A stretch of 64,000 nucleotides of DNA from Dryocola sp051297175 (GCF_051297175.1 NZ_JBINNY010000001.1:2728001-2792000); one strand, 5' to 3'. Counted from the first letter of the stretch, positions 32,856-41,553 are shown. The notes: generated by a model not told the origin, from the sequence alone. Made by a program: numbers and translations.

Positions 32856-32879
32856 ACCCCAGGTTTAACCGGAATTGAT

Positions 32880-33425
32880 ATGACTGCCGTTACCGAATAC
32901 GTGCTGCTACTTGATGATGATTTAAACGTCTCCGGCACCATGGAAAAATCACTGGTCCATACCGCCGCCACCCCGCTGCATCTCGCTTTCTCCTGTTATC
33001 TTTTCAACGAAAAAAACGAACTGCTGCTCACCCGCCGTGCCATCGGCAAAATCGCCTGGCCCGGCGTGTGGACCAACTCGGCCTGCGGCCACCCTCTGCC
33101 GGATGAAGCCATGGCGGACGCCGTTTCCCGCCGCTGCGGTTACGAACTGGGCCTTGCTATTGAATCGCCAACGCTTATCGACGGGTCGTTTCAGTATTAC
33201 GCCACCGACGCCAACGGCATCGTTGAAAACGAGTTCTGCCCGGTGTTCTTCGCCCGCGCGGCTTCCCAGCCGCATCCCAACGCCGATGAGGTGATGGATT
33301 ACGTCTGGGTGCCCGTTGAGCAGGTTCTTGCCGGTGTGAAGGCGATTCCTGCCGCCTACAGCCCGTGGATGGTTGCCCAGCTCCAGCGCCCCGATATTCT
33401 GGCCGCGCTGCATAAATTTCTTTAA
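32880..33425 (+). CDS. idi: Idi, isopentenyl-diphosphate delta-isomerase (type I)
   Basis: This 181-residue Nudix-fold type I isomerase interconverts IPP and DMAPP. The active-site Cys lies in WTNSACGHP and the active-site Glu in VENEFCPVF; TRRAIGKIAWPGVW and VWVPVEQV are also family features. ATG 32880 is taken as start because MTAVTEYVLLLDDD aligns with the usual N-terminus; the frame opens at 32841. In E. coli idi lies elsewhere, so its place between ansP and yncD is a rearrangement. Confidence 0.93.
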   Translation: MTAVTEYVLLLDDDLNVSGTMEKSLVHTAATPLHLAFSCYLFNEKNELLLTRRAIGKIAWPGVWTNSACGHPLPDEAMADAVSRRCGYELGLAIESPTLIDGSFQYYATDANGIVENEFCPVFFARAASQPHPNADEVMDYVWVPVEQVLAGVKAIPAAYSPWMVAQLQRPDILAALHKFL

Positions 33426-33513
33426 TCACAAAGCTCCGCTAAGTGCCTCCGGGCCGGTTGTCAGGCCGGCCGATTAGCGCACCGGCTTGCATTATCCCGC
33501 CCCGCCATCTTTA

Positions 33514-33569
33514 CTTTGCGTTAACGTAAAGTGCCTTTACAGTTTTCAAACTTTCGCCATAAGTATTAA
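33514..33569 (+). promoter_or_regulatory. Palindrome and promoter-like region before yncD
   Basis: CTTTGCGTTAACGTAAAG (33514-33531) is a near-perfect 18-bp palindrome (one mismatch). TTTACA (33536-33541) and an AT-rich -10 region (33558-33569) lie just downstream. If used, transcription starts at or after about 33570, arguing for a yncD start later than ATG 33573. Confidence 0.5.
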
Positions 33570-33623
33570 CATATGCCGAAAATGTTCCAGATGGTTCGTC
33601 TGGACGCTCGCCCTTCTCACCTG

Positions 33624-35777
33624 ATGAAAATTGCTCTGATGAAAATGAATGCACACGGAAAGTCCACGCTCCCCCTTCTTCTGATCCCGGCGCTGACGCC
33701 ATGGGCCGCGCCTGTCGTAGCGGCAGAGACCCCGCAGAATAACGAACAAACGATGGTGGTGACCGCTACACCCGGTGGGATATCCGAGTTGGATACGCCC
33801 GCCGCCGTCAGCGTGGTGAACGGCGACGATATGCGCCAGGCCGCGCCGCGCGTGAATCTCTCGGAAAGCCTGAGCAGCGTGCCGGGTTTACAGGTGCAAA
33901 ACCGCCAGAACTACGCGCAGGATTTACAGCTTTCCGTTCGCGGGTTCGGGTCACGTTCCACCTACGGCGTGCGCGGCATTCGCATGTACGTGGACGGTAT
34001 TCCGGCGACCATGCCGGACGGCCAGGGGCAGACGTCCAACATTGATATCAACAGCGTGGAGAGCATCGAGGTGCTGCGTGGGCCGTTTTCGGCGCTGTAC
34101 GGCAACTCGTCCGGCGGCGTGGTTAACGTCACCACCACTACCGGCACGCAGCCGCCAACCCTTGAGGCGAGCACTTATTACGGCAGTTTCGGCAGCTGGC
34201 GTAACAGCGTGAAGGCAAGCGGCTCAACCGGCGATGGCACGCACGCGGGCGACGTTGACTACTCGGTTTCCGCCTCGCGCTTTACCACCCACGGCTACCG
34301 CGAGCACAGCAGCGCGCAGAAAAACCTCGGCAACGCCAAGCTTGGCGTGCGTCTGGACGAGGCCAGCAAGCTGACCTTCCTGTTTAACAGCGTGGACATC
34401 GACGCCAACGATCCGGGCGGCCTGACCGAGCAGGAATGGCACGACAACCCTACCCAGTCGCCGCGCGCCAATCAGTACGACACGCGCAAAACCACCAAGC
34501 AAACCCAGGCGGGCCTGCACTACGAGCGCCAGCTTACGGCGAACGACGACCTGAGCGTGATGGTTTACGCCGGCGAGCGCGAAACCACGCAGTACCAGTC
34601 CATTCCCGTTGCCCCGCAGCTTAACCCGACGCACCCCGGCGGCGTGATCCAGCTTTCGCGCCACTATCAGGGTATCGACTCGCGCTGGACGCACCGCGGC
34701 AACCTGCTTTCCGTGCCGGTGAGCTTCACGACGGGGCTTGATTACGAAACCATGTCCGAGAAGCGCAAGGGCTACGAGAACTTCGTGGTGGAAAACGGCA
34801 CCACGGTGCTGGGCGAGAAAGGCGATCTGCGCCGCAACGAGCGCAACCTGATGTGGAACGTGGATCCGTATCTGCAAACCGCGTGGCAGTTTACCGATAA
34901 ACTCAGCCTGGACGCAGGCGTGCGCTTTAGCTCGGTGTACTTCGACTCCAACGATTACTACATCGTCGGCAAAAATGGCGACGACAGCGGCGACGCGAGC
35001 TACCACAAGTGGCTGCCTGCCGCCTCGCTGAAATACGCGATCACCGATGCCTGGAACGTATACACCTCCGCAGGACGCGGGTTTGAAACGCCGACCATCA
35101 ACGAACTTTCCTATCGCGACAACGGCCAGTCCGGGCTGAACTTCGGCCTGAAACCGTCCACCAGCGACACGATTGAAGTGGGCAGCAAAACCCGCGTCGG
35201 CAACGGCCTGTTTACCGCAGCGGTATTCCAGACCGATACCGACGATGAGATCGTGACCGACCAAAGCAGCGGCGGCCGCACCACCTACAAAAACGCCGGT
35301 GAAACCCGCCGTCGCGGCGCGGAGCTGTCGCTCGATCAGCAGTTCGCCTACGACTGGCGCGTGAAAATGGCGTGGACTTATCTGGACGCCACCTACCGCA
35401 CCAACGTCTGCGGCGAAGACAGCTGCAAAGGCAACCGCATGCCGGGCATCGCCCGTAATATGGGCTACGCCGCGCTGGAATACGCGCCGGAAGAAGGCTT
35501 CTACGCCGGGGCCGACGTGCGCTATATGAGCGATATTCAGGCCGACGACGAGAACGATGCCAAAGCACCAACCTACACCGTGGCCTCGCTGAACAGCGGC
35601 TACAAGTTCCGCATTCAGCAAAGCTGGCTGCTGGACGTCTGGGGACGCGTGGACAACCTGTTCGACCGCGATTATGTCGGATCGGTCATCGTTAACGAAG
35701 GCAACGGGCGCTACTTCGAACCCGCGCCCGGCCGCAACTACGGCGTGGGCGTCAATCTGAGCTATACGTTCCAGTAG
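33624..35777 (+). CDS. pqqU: YncD/PqqU, TonB-dependent outer-membrane receptor for PQQ
   Basis: This TonB-dependent receptor of about 717 residues has a signal peptide (hydrophobic LPLLLIPALTPWAAPVVAA), a TonB box-like EQTMVVTA, the plug domain (QDLQLSVRGFGSRSTYGVRGIRMYVDGIPATMPDGQGQ) and a beta-barrel ending in Phe-Gln (LSYTFQ). It matches E. coli YncD, now known to import pyrroloquinoline quinone. Start is uncertain among ATG 33573, 33624 and 33639; none has a good ribosome site. I chose 33624 since E. coli starts MKI and a promoter-like element lies right before 33573. A terminator follows. Confidence 0.9.
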   Translation: MKIALMKMNAHGKSTLPLLLIPALTPWAAPVVAAETPQNNEQTMVVTATPGGISELDTPAAVSVVNGDDMRQAAPRVNLSESLSSVPGLQVQNRQNYAQDLQLSVRGFGSRSTYGVRGIRMYVDGIPATMPDGQGQTSNIDINSVESIEVLRGPFSALYGNSSGGVVNVTTTTGTQPPTLEASTYYGSFGSWRNSVKASGSTGDGTHAGDVDYSVSASRFTTHGYREHSSAQKNLGNAKLGVRLDEASKLTFLFNSVDIDANDPGGLTEQEWHDNPTQSPRANQYDTRKTTKQTQAGLHYERQLTANDDLSVMVYAGERETTQYQSIPVAPQLNPTHPGGVIQLSRHYQGIDSRWTHRGNLLSVPVSFTTGLDYETMSEKRKGYENFVVENGTTVLGEKGDLRRNERNLMWNVDPYLQTAWQFTDKLSLDAGVRFSSVYFDSNDYYIVGKNGDDSGDASYHKWLPAASLKYAITDAWNVYTSAGRGFETPTINELSYRDNGQSGLNFGLKPSTSDTIEVGSKTRVGNGLFTAAVFQTDTDDEIVTDQSSGGRTTYKNAGETRRRGAELSLDQQFAYDWRVKMAWTYLDATYRTNVCGEDSCKGNRMPGIARNMGYAALEYAPEEGFYAGADVRYMSDIQADDENDAKAPTYTVASLNSGYKFRIQQSWLLDVWGRVDNLFDRDYVGSVIVNEGNGRYFEPAPGRNYGVGVNLSYTFQ

Positions 35778-35785
35778 TGATACCG

Positions 35786-35811
35786 AGCGGAACCCCAGGG
35801 TTCCGCTTTTA
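35786..35811. terminator. Terminator of yncD
   Basis: AGCGGAACC (35786-35794) and GGTTCCGCT (35799-35807) form a perfect 9-bp stem with a 4-base loop and trailing T residues. It also overlaps the end of the convergent LysR gene. Confidence 0.85.
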
Positions 35812-36714
35812 CTTTATCTCCCCGCAGCTCTCGAATAACACCTCCCTGACCCACCGATGCGCCGCATCCTGATGGGTGCGTTCGTGCCATGCGGCAACTT
35901 TGGTGAAGCCGGGTATCGCCAGCGGCGGCGTCAGGGTGACGATATCCTGGCCGGGGGTTATAAGCCTTGCCGGCACGACCGCAATCAAAGCGGTGGTGCG
36001 CAAGACCTCTTTGAGAAACAAAAAGCTTTGTACCGATAAACTCACCCGCCGCCGATAGCCGAGCTTTTGTAGCGCGATATCGGTCACGCCGTTAAATTCA
36101 CTGCCGCTCCACGACACCAGCGCATGATCCCACGCGCAGAACTCATCAAGCGTAATGGCGGGCTGACCGGCAAGCGGATGATGCCCGCCCATGGCGCACA
36201 CGTACTTTTCTTCATACAGCGTGCGGGCGTGCAGATCCGGGGCCACCGCGTACGTCGTCATAATCGCGATATCCATTTCACCCTTTTCAAGCTGCTGCTG
36301 CGCGTTGCTGTCTTCCGGCGGGCGAACGGCCACGCGCATGCCGGGAGCAATCCTGCGCAGCTCACCGATAAACGGCAGGACGATGGCCTGTAGCGCGTAG
36401 TCCGTCGCGGTAAGCGAAACGGTGAGGTCTGACGTTGCCGGGTCGAATTCCGCGGGCCGTAAAATCTGCTCAACGTCGTCGAGGATGCGCTTCACCGGCC
36501 CTGCGAGCTGCAGGGCGCGGTCCGTGGGGACGATGCCGCGCTGGGTGCGGATAAACAGCGGATCGTTAAAACTGTCGCGCAATCGCGTCAGCATGCCGCT
36601 TACCGCAGGCTGCGTGACCGAAAGGCGCGTCGCGGCCCGCGTTACGCTGCGTTCTTCAAGCAGCGCGTCCAGCGTTTTTAGTAAATTGAGATCCAAATTT
36701 CGCAGCTCGCGCAT
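35809..36714 (-). CDS. LysR-type regulator divergent from a SRPBCC gene
   Basis: This 301-residue LysR protein of the NodD-like branch starts MRELRNLDLNLLKTLDALLEERSVTRAATRLSVTQPAVSGML. That N-terminal helix-turn-helix is followed by a ligand domain with the typical DYALQAIVLPFIGELRRIAPGM. It is divergent from a SRPBCC protein gene across 113 bp containing repeated AT-rich motifs, so that gene is its probable target. The inducer is unknown. Confidence 0.88.
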   Translation of the reverse strand: MRELRNLDLNLLKTLDALLEERSVTRAATRLSVTQPAVSGMLTRLRDSFNDPLFIRTQRGIVPTDRALQLAGPVKRILDDVEQILRPAEFDPATSDLTVSLTATDYALQAIVLPFIGELRRIAPGMRVAVRPPEDSNAQQQLEKGEMDIAIMTTYAVAPDLHARTLYEEKYVCAMGGHHPLAGQPAITLDEFCAWDHALVSWSGSEFNGVTDIALQKLGYRRRVSLSVQSFLFLKEVLRTTALIAVVPARLITPGQDIVTLTPPLAIPGFTKVAAWHERTHQDAAHRWVREVLFESCGEIK

Positions 36715-36739
36715 CGCTCCTCCTGGTTATAATCTTAAA

Positions 36740-36778
36740 TTATATCTGAGATTAGTTTTCACGATTAGTTTTATATCT
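36740..36778. promoter_or_regulatory. Nested direct repeats between the LysR and SRPBCC genes
   Basis: GATTAGTTTT occurs at 36750-36759 and 36763-36772 (13-bp period), flanked on both sides by TTATATCT (36740-36747 and 36771-36778). The arrangement suggests a multi-site operator for the LysR protein. Confidence 0.5.
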
Positions 36779-36827
36779 TACGACGCCCTATTCTCACCCC
36801 ACATTAACGACAAGCGAGACATTTACC

Positions 36828-37352
36828 ATGCATGCAATCCACTGGCCGGAAGGCTTTATCCCAGGTTTTAGCGACAATTTCGCCTCCAATGAAGTTATTA
36901 TTGCCGGACTTAGCGCCGCAGATGTCTGGGGCTGGCTGACCGATACCCACGCCTGGCCGGACTATTACAGCAACGTTTCCGAGGTTCGTTTTTATGACGG
37001 CACAGGCCCGGTACTGAGCGCGGGCGCGCGGTTTCGTTTTACGACGTTCAGCTTCCCCATCGAAGCTGAAGTGGTGGAGTTCGTCGCGCCGGCAGAAGGG
37101 CTGCCGGGCCGGCTGGCGTGGCACGGCTGGGCTGAAGGGGATGCCCAAACCGCGCTGGACGTGCATCACGCCTGGCTGATTGAAGATTTGCCGCAGGGGC
37201 GCGTGCGCATATTGACTCAGGAAACGCAGAACGGTAAGCCTGCCCGCGATCTCGCTTCGGCGCTGCCGAATCCGATGATTAACGCGCACCAGGAGTGGAT
37301 AAGCGGGTTGGCGAACAAAGCGCTGGCGCACAAGCAGGTCGGGCAGGCTTAA
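36828..37352 (+). CDS. SRPBCC (START-like) domain protein
   Basis: This 174-residue protein has the helix-grip pattern of polyketide cyclase/dehydrase-like SRPBCC proteins: VWGWLTDTHAWPDYYSNVSEVRF, then GPVLSAGARFRFTTFSFPIEAEVVEF and a C-terminal helix ANPMINAHQEWISGLANKAL-like stretch. Such proteins bind hydrophobic ligands in a cavity. No catalytic residue can be read. It is divergent from a LysR gene that probably controls it. No signal peptide. Confidence 0.8.
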   Translation: MHAIHWPEGFIPGFSDNFASNEVIIAGLSAADVWGWLTDTHAWPDYYSNVSEVRFYDGTGPVLSAGARFRFTTFSFPIEAEVVEFVAPAEGLPGRLAWHGWAEGDAQTALDVHHAWLIEDLPQGRVRILTQETQNGKPARDLASALPNPMINAHQEWISGLANKALAHKQVGQA

Positions 37353-37368
37353 CGCCACGCGACAAAAT

Positions 37369-37728
37369 TTACCCCGTCATCTGCGCCGTCAACCACCTGT
37401 AAATCACCGCTACCACATAGCGTTGCTGCTCGGCTGAAAGCTCGGCTCCGGCGGGAATACTGTGCCATTTTGCAAGGCAGCCACGGCAGCAGGTGCCGGT
37501 GGCGTGCTGGGCGATAAACACGGGGTGGCCGCGCATCGGCGTTTGTTTGCCGTCGTTTTTCGGCTGCGCGGGCGCAAGCCGCTGGGCGATAAAATCTTCC
37601 GCATGGCGGGTGACGGTTTCCGGGCCTTTATCGATGCAGTACTGGCGCTCTTTTGGGCCAAGGCGAAAACGCTGGCGAAACGTGGAGCGCGACAGGCGCT
37701 GGAAGACGGGGTCAAGATTGTTGTTCAT
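37369..37728 (-). CDS. DUF4186 domain protein
   Basis: This 119-residue protein matches DUF4186 (PF13811): LDPVFQRLSRSTFRQRFRLGPKERQYCIDKGPETV, then GHPVFIAQHATGTCCRGCLAKWHSIP, where the CCRGC cysteines and nearby His residues look like a metal site. The function is unknown. ATG 37728 is the family-typical start; the frame is open to 37821, where the next gene ends. It converges on the SRPBCC gene with 16 bp between them. Confidence 0.82.
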   Translation of the reverse strand: MNNNLDPVFQRLSRSTFRQRFRLGPKERQYCIDKGPETVTRHAEDFIAQRLAPAQPKNDGKQTPMRGHPVFIAQHATGTCCRGCLAKWHSIPAGAELSAEQQRYVVAVIYRWLTAQMTG

Positions 37729-37820
37729 AGCGTGAGTTCGGGCAGGCCGGGTACAAAGACCTCTAGTGTTCCCCCAATGCTGCCGCGTAGCAAGCGGATA
37801 TTCATCGGGGGAGTGCGGCA

Positions 37821-38273
37821 TCAGGCCGCTTTCGGCTTGCTGCTTGAGTAGATGAAAAACAGCGCGATGCCCAGGCAGATTACCGCGCCGAGGCGGGTGG
37901 CGGAAAAGTGGATGGCCTCGTTACCCAGCCAGCCAAAGTGGTCAATCAGCATGCTCATCGCCAGTTGGCCGAAGATAACGGCGACGGTCGCAACCGCAGT
38001 GCCAATACGCTGCACCGCCAGCACCATAATAACGATGTAGGGCACGCCGCAAAACGCGCCGAGCAGCTGCCATTTCGGCACGTCCAGCAGCGTGACCGCG
38101 TGCTTCGGCTCGAAAAAGAAGATCAGCAGCGCGGTAATTAACGCGCCTACCGAGAAGGTCAGAAACGCGCTTTTAAATACGCCCACTTTGCTGCCAAGCT
38201 GGCCGTTAATTGCCGCCTGGATGCTCAGAAACGCGCCGCCCATTACCGCCAGTATAATCAAGAAAATAGCCAT
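37821..38273 (-). CDS. DUF606 (YdcZ-like) DMT-family membrane protein, second of a pair
   Basis: This 150-residue membrane protein has five hydrophobic segments and the DUF606/PF04657 pattern: LAVMGGAFLSIQAAINGQLG at the start and VIFGQLAMSMLIDHFGWLG in the middle. The tail is basic. Members belong to the drug/metabolite transporter superfamily and often occur as pairs that form one five-plus-five-helix transporter. It follows its partner by 7 bp, with GAGGT overlapping the partner stop. The substrate is unknown. Confidence 0.85.
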   Translation of the reverse strand: MAIFLIILAVMGGAFLSIQAAINGQLGSKVGVFKSAFLTFSVGALITALLIFFFEPKHAVTLLDVPKWQLLGAFCGVPYIVIMVLAVQRIGTAVATVAVIFGQLAMSMLIDHFGWLGNEAIHFSATRLGAVICLGIALFFIYSSSKPKAA

Positions 38274-38280
38274 TTTTACC

Positions 38281-38715
38281 TCAGCCTTTTGCCACAAGAA
38301 CCAGCGCAATCACGATAAAAATCAGCGCGATAATGCGCCTGACGTCTATTTTTCGATGCGCGGTACCAAACAGCCCGTAGTGGTCAATCACCAGGCTTTT
38401 GAAAACCTGCCCTGCCAGAATGCCTATCATGGTCATCGCGATGCCGATGCCGGGAACGGCAACCGTCAGAATGATGACGTAAAGCGGGCCAAGCACGCCG
38501 CCGAGCAGCTGCCAGGAAGGCTGCGCAAAAAACGACGGGCTGTTGCGCGGGCTGAAAAACAGCATCAGCAGAAACGTGAGCGCCGCCCCTACGCCAAAGA
38601 TGCTGAACGTCGCCCATAAATCCCCTACCTCGCCGCCCAGCGGGCCGAGCAGCCCCGCCTCAACGGACAGCCCCATCCCGCCTGCCACGACGAGCAATAT
38701 CAATAAAAGCCGCAT
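38281..38715 (-). CDS. DUF606 (YdcZ-like) DMT-family membrane protein, first of a pair
   Basis: This 144-residue paralogue of the downstream gene has five hydrophobic segments, VVAGGMGLSVEAGLLGPLG at the start (the same helix-1 pattern) and GILAGQVFKSLVIDHYGLFG in the middle. Pairing of two half-size DMT proteins suggests a heteromeric exporter. It is divergent from a LysR gene 98 bp away, which is the natural candidate regulator. Confidence 0.85.
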   Translation of the reverse strand: MRLLLILLVVAGGMGLSVEAGLLGPLGGEVGDLWATFSIFGVGAALTFLLMLFFSPRNSPSFFAQPSWQLLGGVLGPLYVIILTVAVPGIGIAMTMIGILAGQVFKSLVIDHYGLFGTAHRKIDVRRIIALIFIVIALVLVAKG

Positions 38716-38813
38716 AAAAACGTTCTCCGGTAAGCCAGGCGGAGGATGATAGAGCAGCGGGTAATAATGAAAAACGGTATAATTCAGGAAACACCTTTGC
38801 AGAATTCGTGATA

Positions 38814-39749
38814 ATGACCGATCCCAATACTATCAATTTCAGGGCGTTGCATTTTTTCATTGGCGTCTTTGACGAGCAGAGTTTTTCCGCCGTGGCGCGC
38901 CGTGAAGGGGTTTCCGCCTCAATGGTTTCGCGCGTGATCCTGCAGCTGGAAGATTCGCTCGGCCAGCAGCTGTTTTATCGCAATACGCGCGCGGTGATCC
39001 CCACCGAGGCGGGCAGAGTGTTTGCCGACTACGCCCGGACAATCGTCGAACAGTTTGGCGAGGCGCGTAAGGCGCTGCTGGAAAGGGACGTGGAGCCGGT
39101 GGGCCTGATAAGAATTAACGCGCCGGTGTTCTTCGGGCAACGGCACATTGCGCCCTGGCTGCCCGAACTTTCGTCCCGTTACCCTCGCCTGCAGATCGAA
39201 CTGACCCAAACCGACGATTTTATCGACCCGCATCGCAACGCAACGGATATAATTTTCCGCATCGGCGCGCTGACGGATTCCAGCTTCCACGCGCGCATTT
39301 TTGGCACCCAGCGTTATCACCTTGCCGCCTCGCCGGAGTACGTGCGCAAACACGGCTCGCCTGCCGCACCCGCAGACTTCGGCAAACATAAGTGCCTGGT
39401 TTATCGCGGATCTTCCGGTGCCAACCGCTGGCTGTTTCGGCTGCCGGGTAAGAGCTGGGTGCACTATCCGGTGGCGGCGCTGCTTACCTCTAACAACGCC
39501 GAGACGCTGCTTACCGCCGCCCTGGGCGGCATGGGCATGGTGTTGTTCCCGGACTGGCTGATTGGCGACTGCCTGAAGAAAGGCGAGCTGGTCCGGCTGC
39601 TGCCGGGCTATGAGGCCGCCATAAAAACCGAGCCGCAGCCTATCGCCGCGATCTACCCGAATACGCGCCACCCGCCGCTGAACGTGCGCACGGTTATCGA
39701 CTATTTCGTGGAGGTTTACGGCTCGCCGCTTTACTGGGAGTACGGCTAG
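38814..39749 (+). CDS. LysR-type regulator divergent from the DUF606 pair
   Basis: This 311-residue LysR protein has an N-terminal helix-turn-helix (NFRALHFFIGVFDEQSFSAVARREGVSASMVSRVILQLE) and a substrate domain resembling the DsdC/AaeR type (RINAPVFFGQRHIAPWLPEL, ALGGMGMVLFPDWL). ATG 38814 was preferred over GTG 38808. It probably controls the divergent DUF606 transporter pair. The ligand is unknown. Confidence 0.85.
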   Translation: MTDPNTINFRALHFFIGVFDEQSFSAVARREGVSASMVSRVILQLEDSLGQQLFYRNTRAVIPTEAGRVFADYARTIVEQFGEARKALLERDVEPVGLIRINAPVFFGQRHIAPWLPELSSRYPRLQIELTQTDDFIDPHRNATDIIFRIGALTDSSFHARIFGTQRYHLAASPEYVRKHGSPAAPADFGKHKCLVYRGSSGANRWLFRLPGKSWVHYPVAALLTSNNAETLLTAALGGMGMVLFPDWLIGDCLKKGELVRLLPGYEAAIKTEPQPIAAIYPNTRHPPLNVRTVIDYFVEVYGSPLYWEYG

Positions 39750-39834
39750 CCGCGGTAACTAAAATTCCCCACATCTCAATCTCTTCTAAGAATCTTCCTG
39801 CAAGCGGCTTGATCATGCCTGCCACTCGGCGATA

Positions 39835-39850
39835 CTGTATATATAAACAG
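39835..39850 (+). promoter_or_regulatory. LexA box of umuDC
   Basis: CTGTATATATAAACAG matches the LexA consensus CTGT-N8-ACAG; the palindrome extends to TACTGT...ACAGTA (39833-39852). It is 20 bp before umuD, giving tight SOS repression. Confidence 0.95.
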
Positions 39851-39869
39851 TACCAATGAGAAAACGACA

Positions 39870-40307
39870 ATGATGTTGTACAGAATTGATGCCAGCCCGC
39901 ACTCGCCCAGCCTTCCGCTGTATCTGGAGCGTATTTCTGCCGGCTTCCCCAGCCCGGCTGCGGATTATATGGACGAGGGAATTAACCTCGTCAAACACCT
40001 GATTTCCCATCCCTCGGCGACCTATGTGCTGCGCGTTTCGGGGGAATCCATGCGCGATGCCGGGATCCTCGACGGATCGTTGCTGCTGGTCGACAGCAGC
40101 CTGCGGGCCGACCACCACGATATCGTCGTCGCCAGCCTTAACGGCGAGTTCACCGTAAAACGCCTCGAACTGCGCCCCGTTCCGCGCCTGCGGGCCGAAA
40201 ACCCGGACTACCCCGCCATCCCTCTAACCGACGAGGACGATACGCGCATCGTCGGCGTGGTTACCACCGTCATTAATACCTTTCGCCGCAATGTTTGCTC
40301 TCGTTGA
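39870..40307 (+). CDS. umuD: UmuD, SOS mutagenesis protein (Pol V accessory)
   Basis: This 145-residue LexA-like autoprotease has the nucleophile Ser60 in RVSGESMRDAG and general base Lys97 in FTVKRLEL, the same positions as in E. coli. The cleavage bond would be Ala24-Gly25 (ISAGFPSPAADY), whereas E. coli UmuD has Cys-Gly; Ala-Gly is the LexA and phage repressor form. RecA-promoted self-cleavage gives UmuD', which joins UmuC as Pol V. A LexA box lies upstream, and the 3' end overlaps umuC by 17 bp. Confidence 0.95.
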   Translation: MMLYRIDASPHSPSLPLYLERISAGFPSPAADYMDEGINLVKHLISHPSATYVLRVSGESMRDAGILDGSLLLVDSSLRADHHDIVVASLNGEFTVKRLELRPVPRLRAENPDYPAIPLTDEDDTRIVGVVTTVINTFRRNVCSR

Positions 40308-41553
40308 CGTCAACAGCTTCTACGCCAGCTGCGAGCTGGCCTGGGACCCCACGCTTGAAGGGAAGCCCGTGGTGGTGCTTTCCAATAACGACGGCTGTGT
40401 GATCGCCCGTTCCGCCGAGGCAAAGCGTCTGAATATCGTGATGGGCGCGCCGTACTTCAAGCAGCGGGAGATTTTTAAAAAGCATAACGTGGTCACCTTC
40501 AGCAGCAACTACGCGCTGTATGGCGATATGAGCCACCGGGTGATGGATACGCTGGAGGAGATTTGCCCGCGCGTGGAGGTTTACAGCATCGACGAGGCTT
40601 TTGCCGATGTGACCGGCATTCGCGATCTGGACGCGTTTGGGCGCGAGATCCGCAAAACCGTTTATAAGCGCACGCGGCTGACGGTTGGCGTGGGCATCGC
40701 CCCGACAAAAACGTTGGCTAAGCTTGCGAACCATGCAGCAAAGATGTGGACGCAAACCGGGGGCGTGGTCGATTTATCCAGCCCAGAAAGGCAGCGCAAG
40801 CTGATGGCGCTGATGCCGGTCAGCGAGGTTTGGGGCGTGGGGCGGCGCATCGGCAAGAAGCTGAATGCGATGGGCATCGAGAAAGTTTTGCAGCTCGCCG
40901 AGACCGATTTACGGTTTATTCGCAAACACTTTAGCGTGGTGATGGAGCGCACCGTGCGCGAGCTGCGCGGGGAATCCTGCCTCGCCTTTGAAGAGTTTAT
41001 TCCGGTGAAGCAGGAGATTATCAGCTCGCGCTCGTTTGGCACCCGCGTGCAGGATTATGAGTCGGTGCGCGAAGCCGTCTGCAACTATGCCGCCCGGGCC
41101 GCCGAAAAGCTGCGCGGCCAGCATCAGTACTGCTGCTACGTTTCCGCGTTTATCAAAAGCAGCCCGTTCGATCTGCACGAGCCCTATTACGGCAACAGCC
41201 ATGGCACCCGCCTTTTAACGCCAACGCAGGATACGCGGGACATTATGGCCGCCGCCACCCGCTGCCTGGATGAAATCTGGAAGCAGGGGCCGCGCTATCA
41301 AAAAGCGGGCGTGATGCTGGGGGACTTTTACAGCCAGGGCGTCGCGCAGCTGAATTTATTCGACGACTACGCGCCGCGGGTAAACAGCGATGCTCTGATG
41401 CTGCTGGTGGACAAGGTTAATCAGGAAGGCAAAGGCAAGCTGTGGTTCGCAGGCCAGGGGATTCAGCAGGAGTGGCAGATGAAGCGCGCCCTGCTTTCGC
41501 CCGCGTGGACGACAAGAATTACGGACGTGCCGGTGGCCCACGCGCGCAGCTAG
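40291..41553 (+). CDS. umuC: UmuC, Y-family DNA polymerase V catalytic subunit
   Basis: This 420-residue Y-family polymerase starts MFALVDVNSFYASCELAWDP with the first catalytic Asp; the second acidic motif is YSIDEAFADVTG at about residue 100. VGVGIAPTKTLAKLANHAAK and the helix-hairpin-helix WGVGRRIGKKLNAMGI follow. A C-terminal QLNLFDDYAPR fits a beta-clamp binding motif. With UmuD'2 it copies past DNA lesions during the SOS response. It starts within the umuD end and shares its transcript. Confidence 0.95.
   Translation: MFALVDVNSFYASCELAWDPTLEGKPVVVLSNNDGCVIARSAEAKRLNIVMGAPYFKQREIFKKHNVVTFSSNYALYGDMSHRVMDTLEEICPRVEVYSIDEAFADVTGIRDLDAFGREIRKTVYKRTRLTVGVGIAPTKTLAKLANHAAKMWTQTGGVVDLSSPERQRKLMALMPVSEVWGVGRRIGKKLNAMGIEKVLQLAETDLRFIRKHFSVVMERTVRELRGESCLAFEEFIPVKQEIISSRSFGTRVQDYESVREAVCNYAARAAEKLRGQHQYCCYVSAFIKSSPFDLHEPYYGNSHGTRLLTPTQDTRDIMAAATRCLDEIWKQGPRYQKAGVMLGDFYSQGVAQLNLFDDYAPRVNSDALMLLVDKVNQEGKGKLWFAGQGIQQEWQMKRALLSPAWTTRITDVPVAHARS

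Noticed and set aside
34224..35621. 465-codon frame antisense to pqqU
   Set aside because: It is the shadow of a GC-rich receptor gene: the product is Val/Ala/Gly-rich without domain motifs, and the sense frame is clearly conserved.
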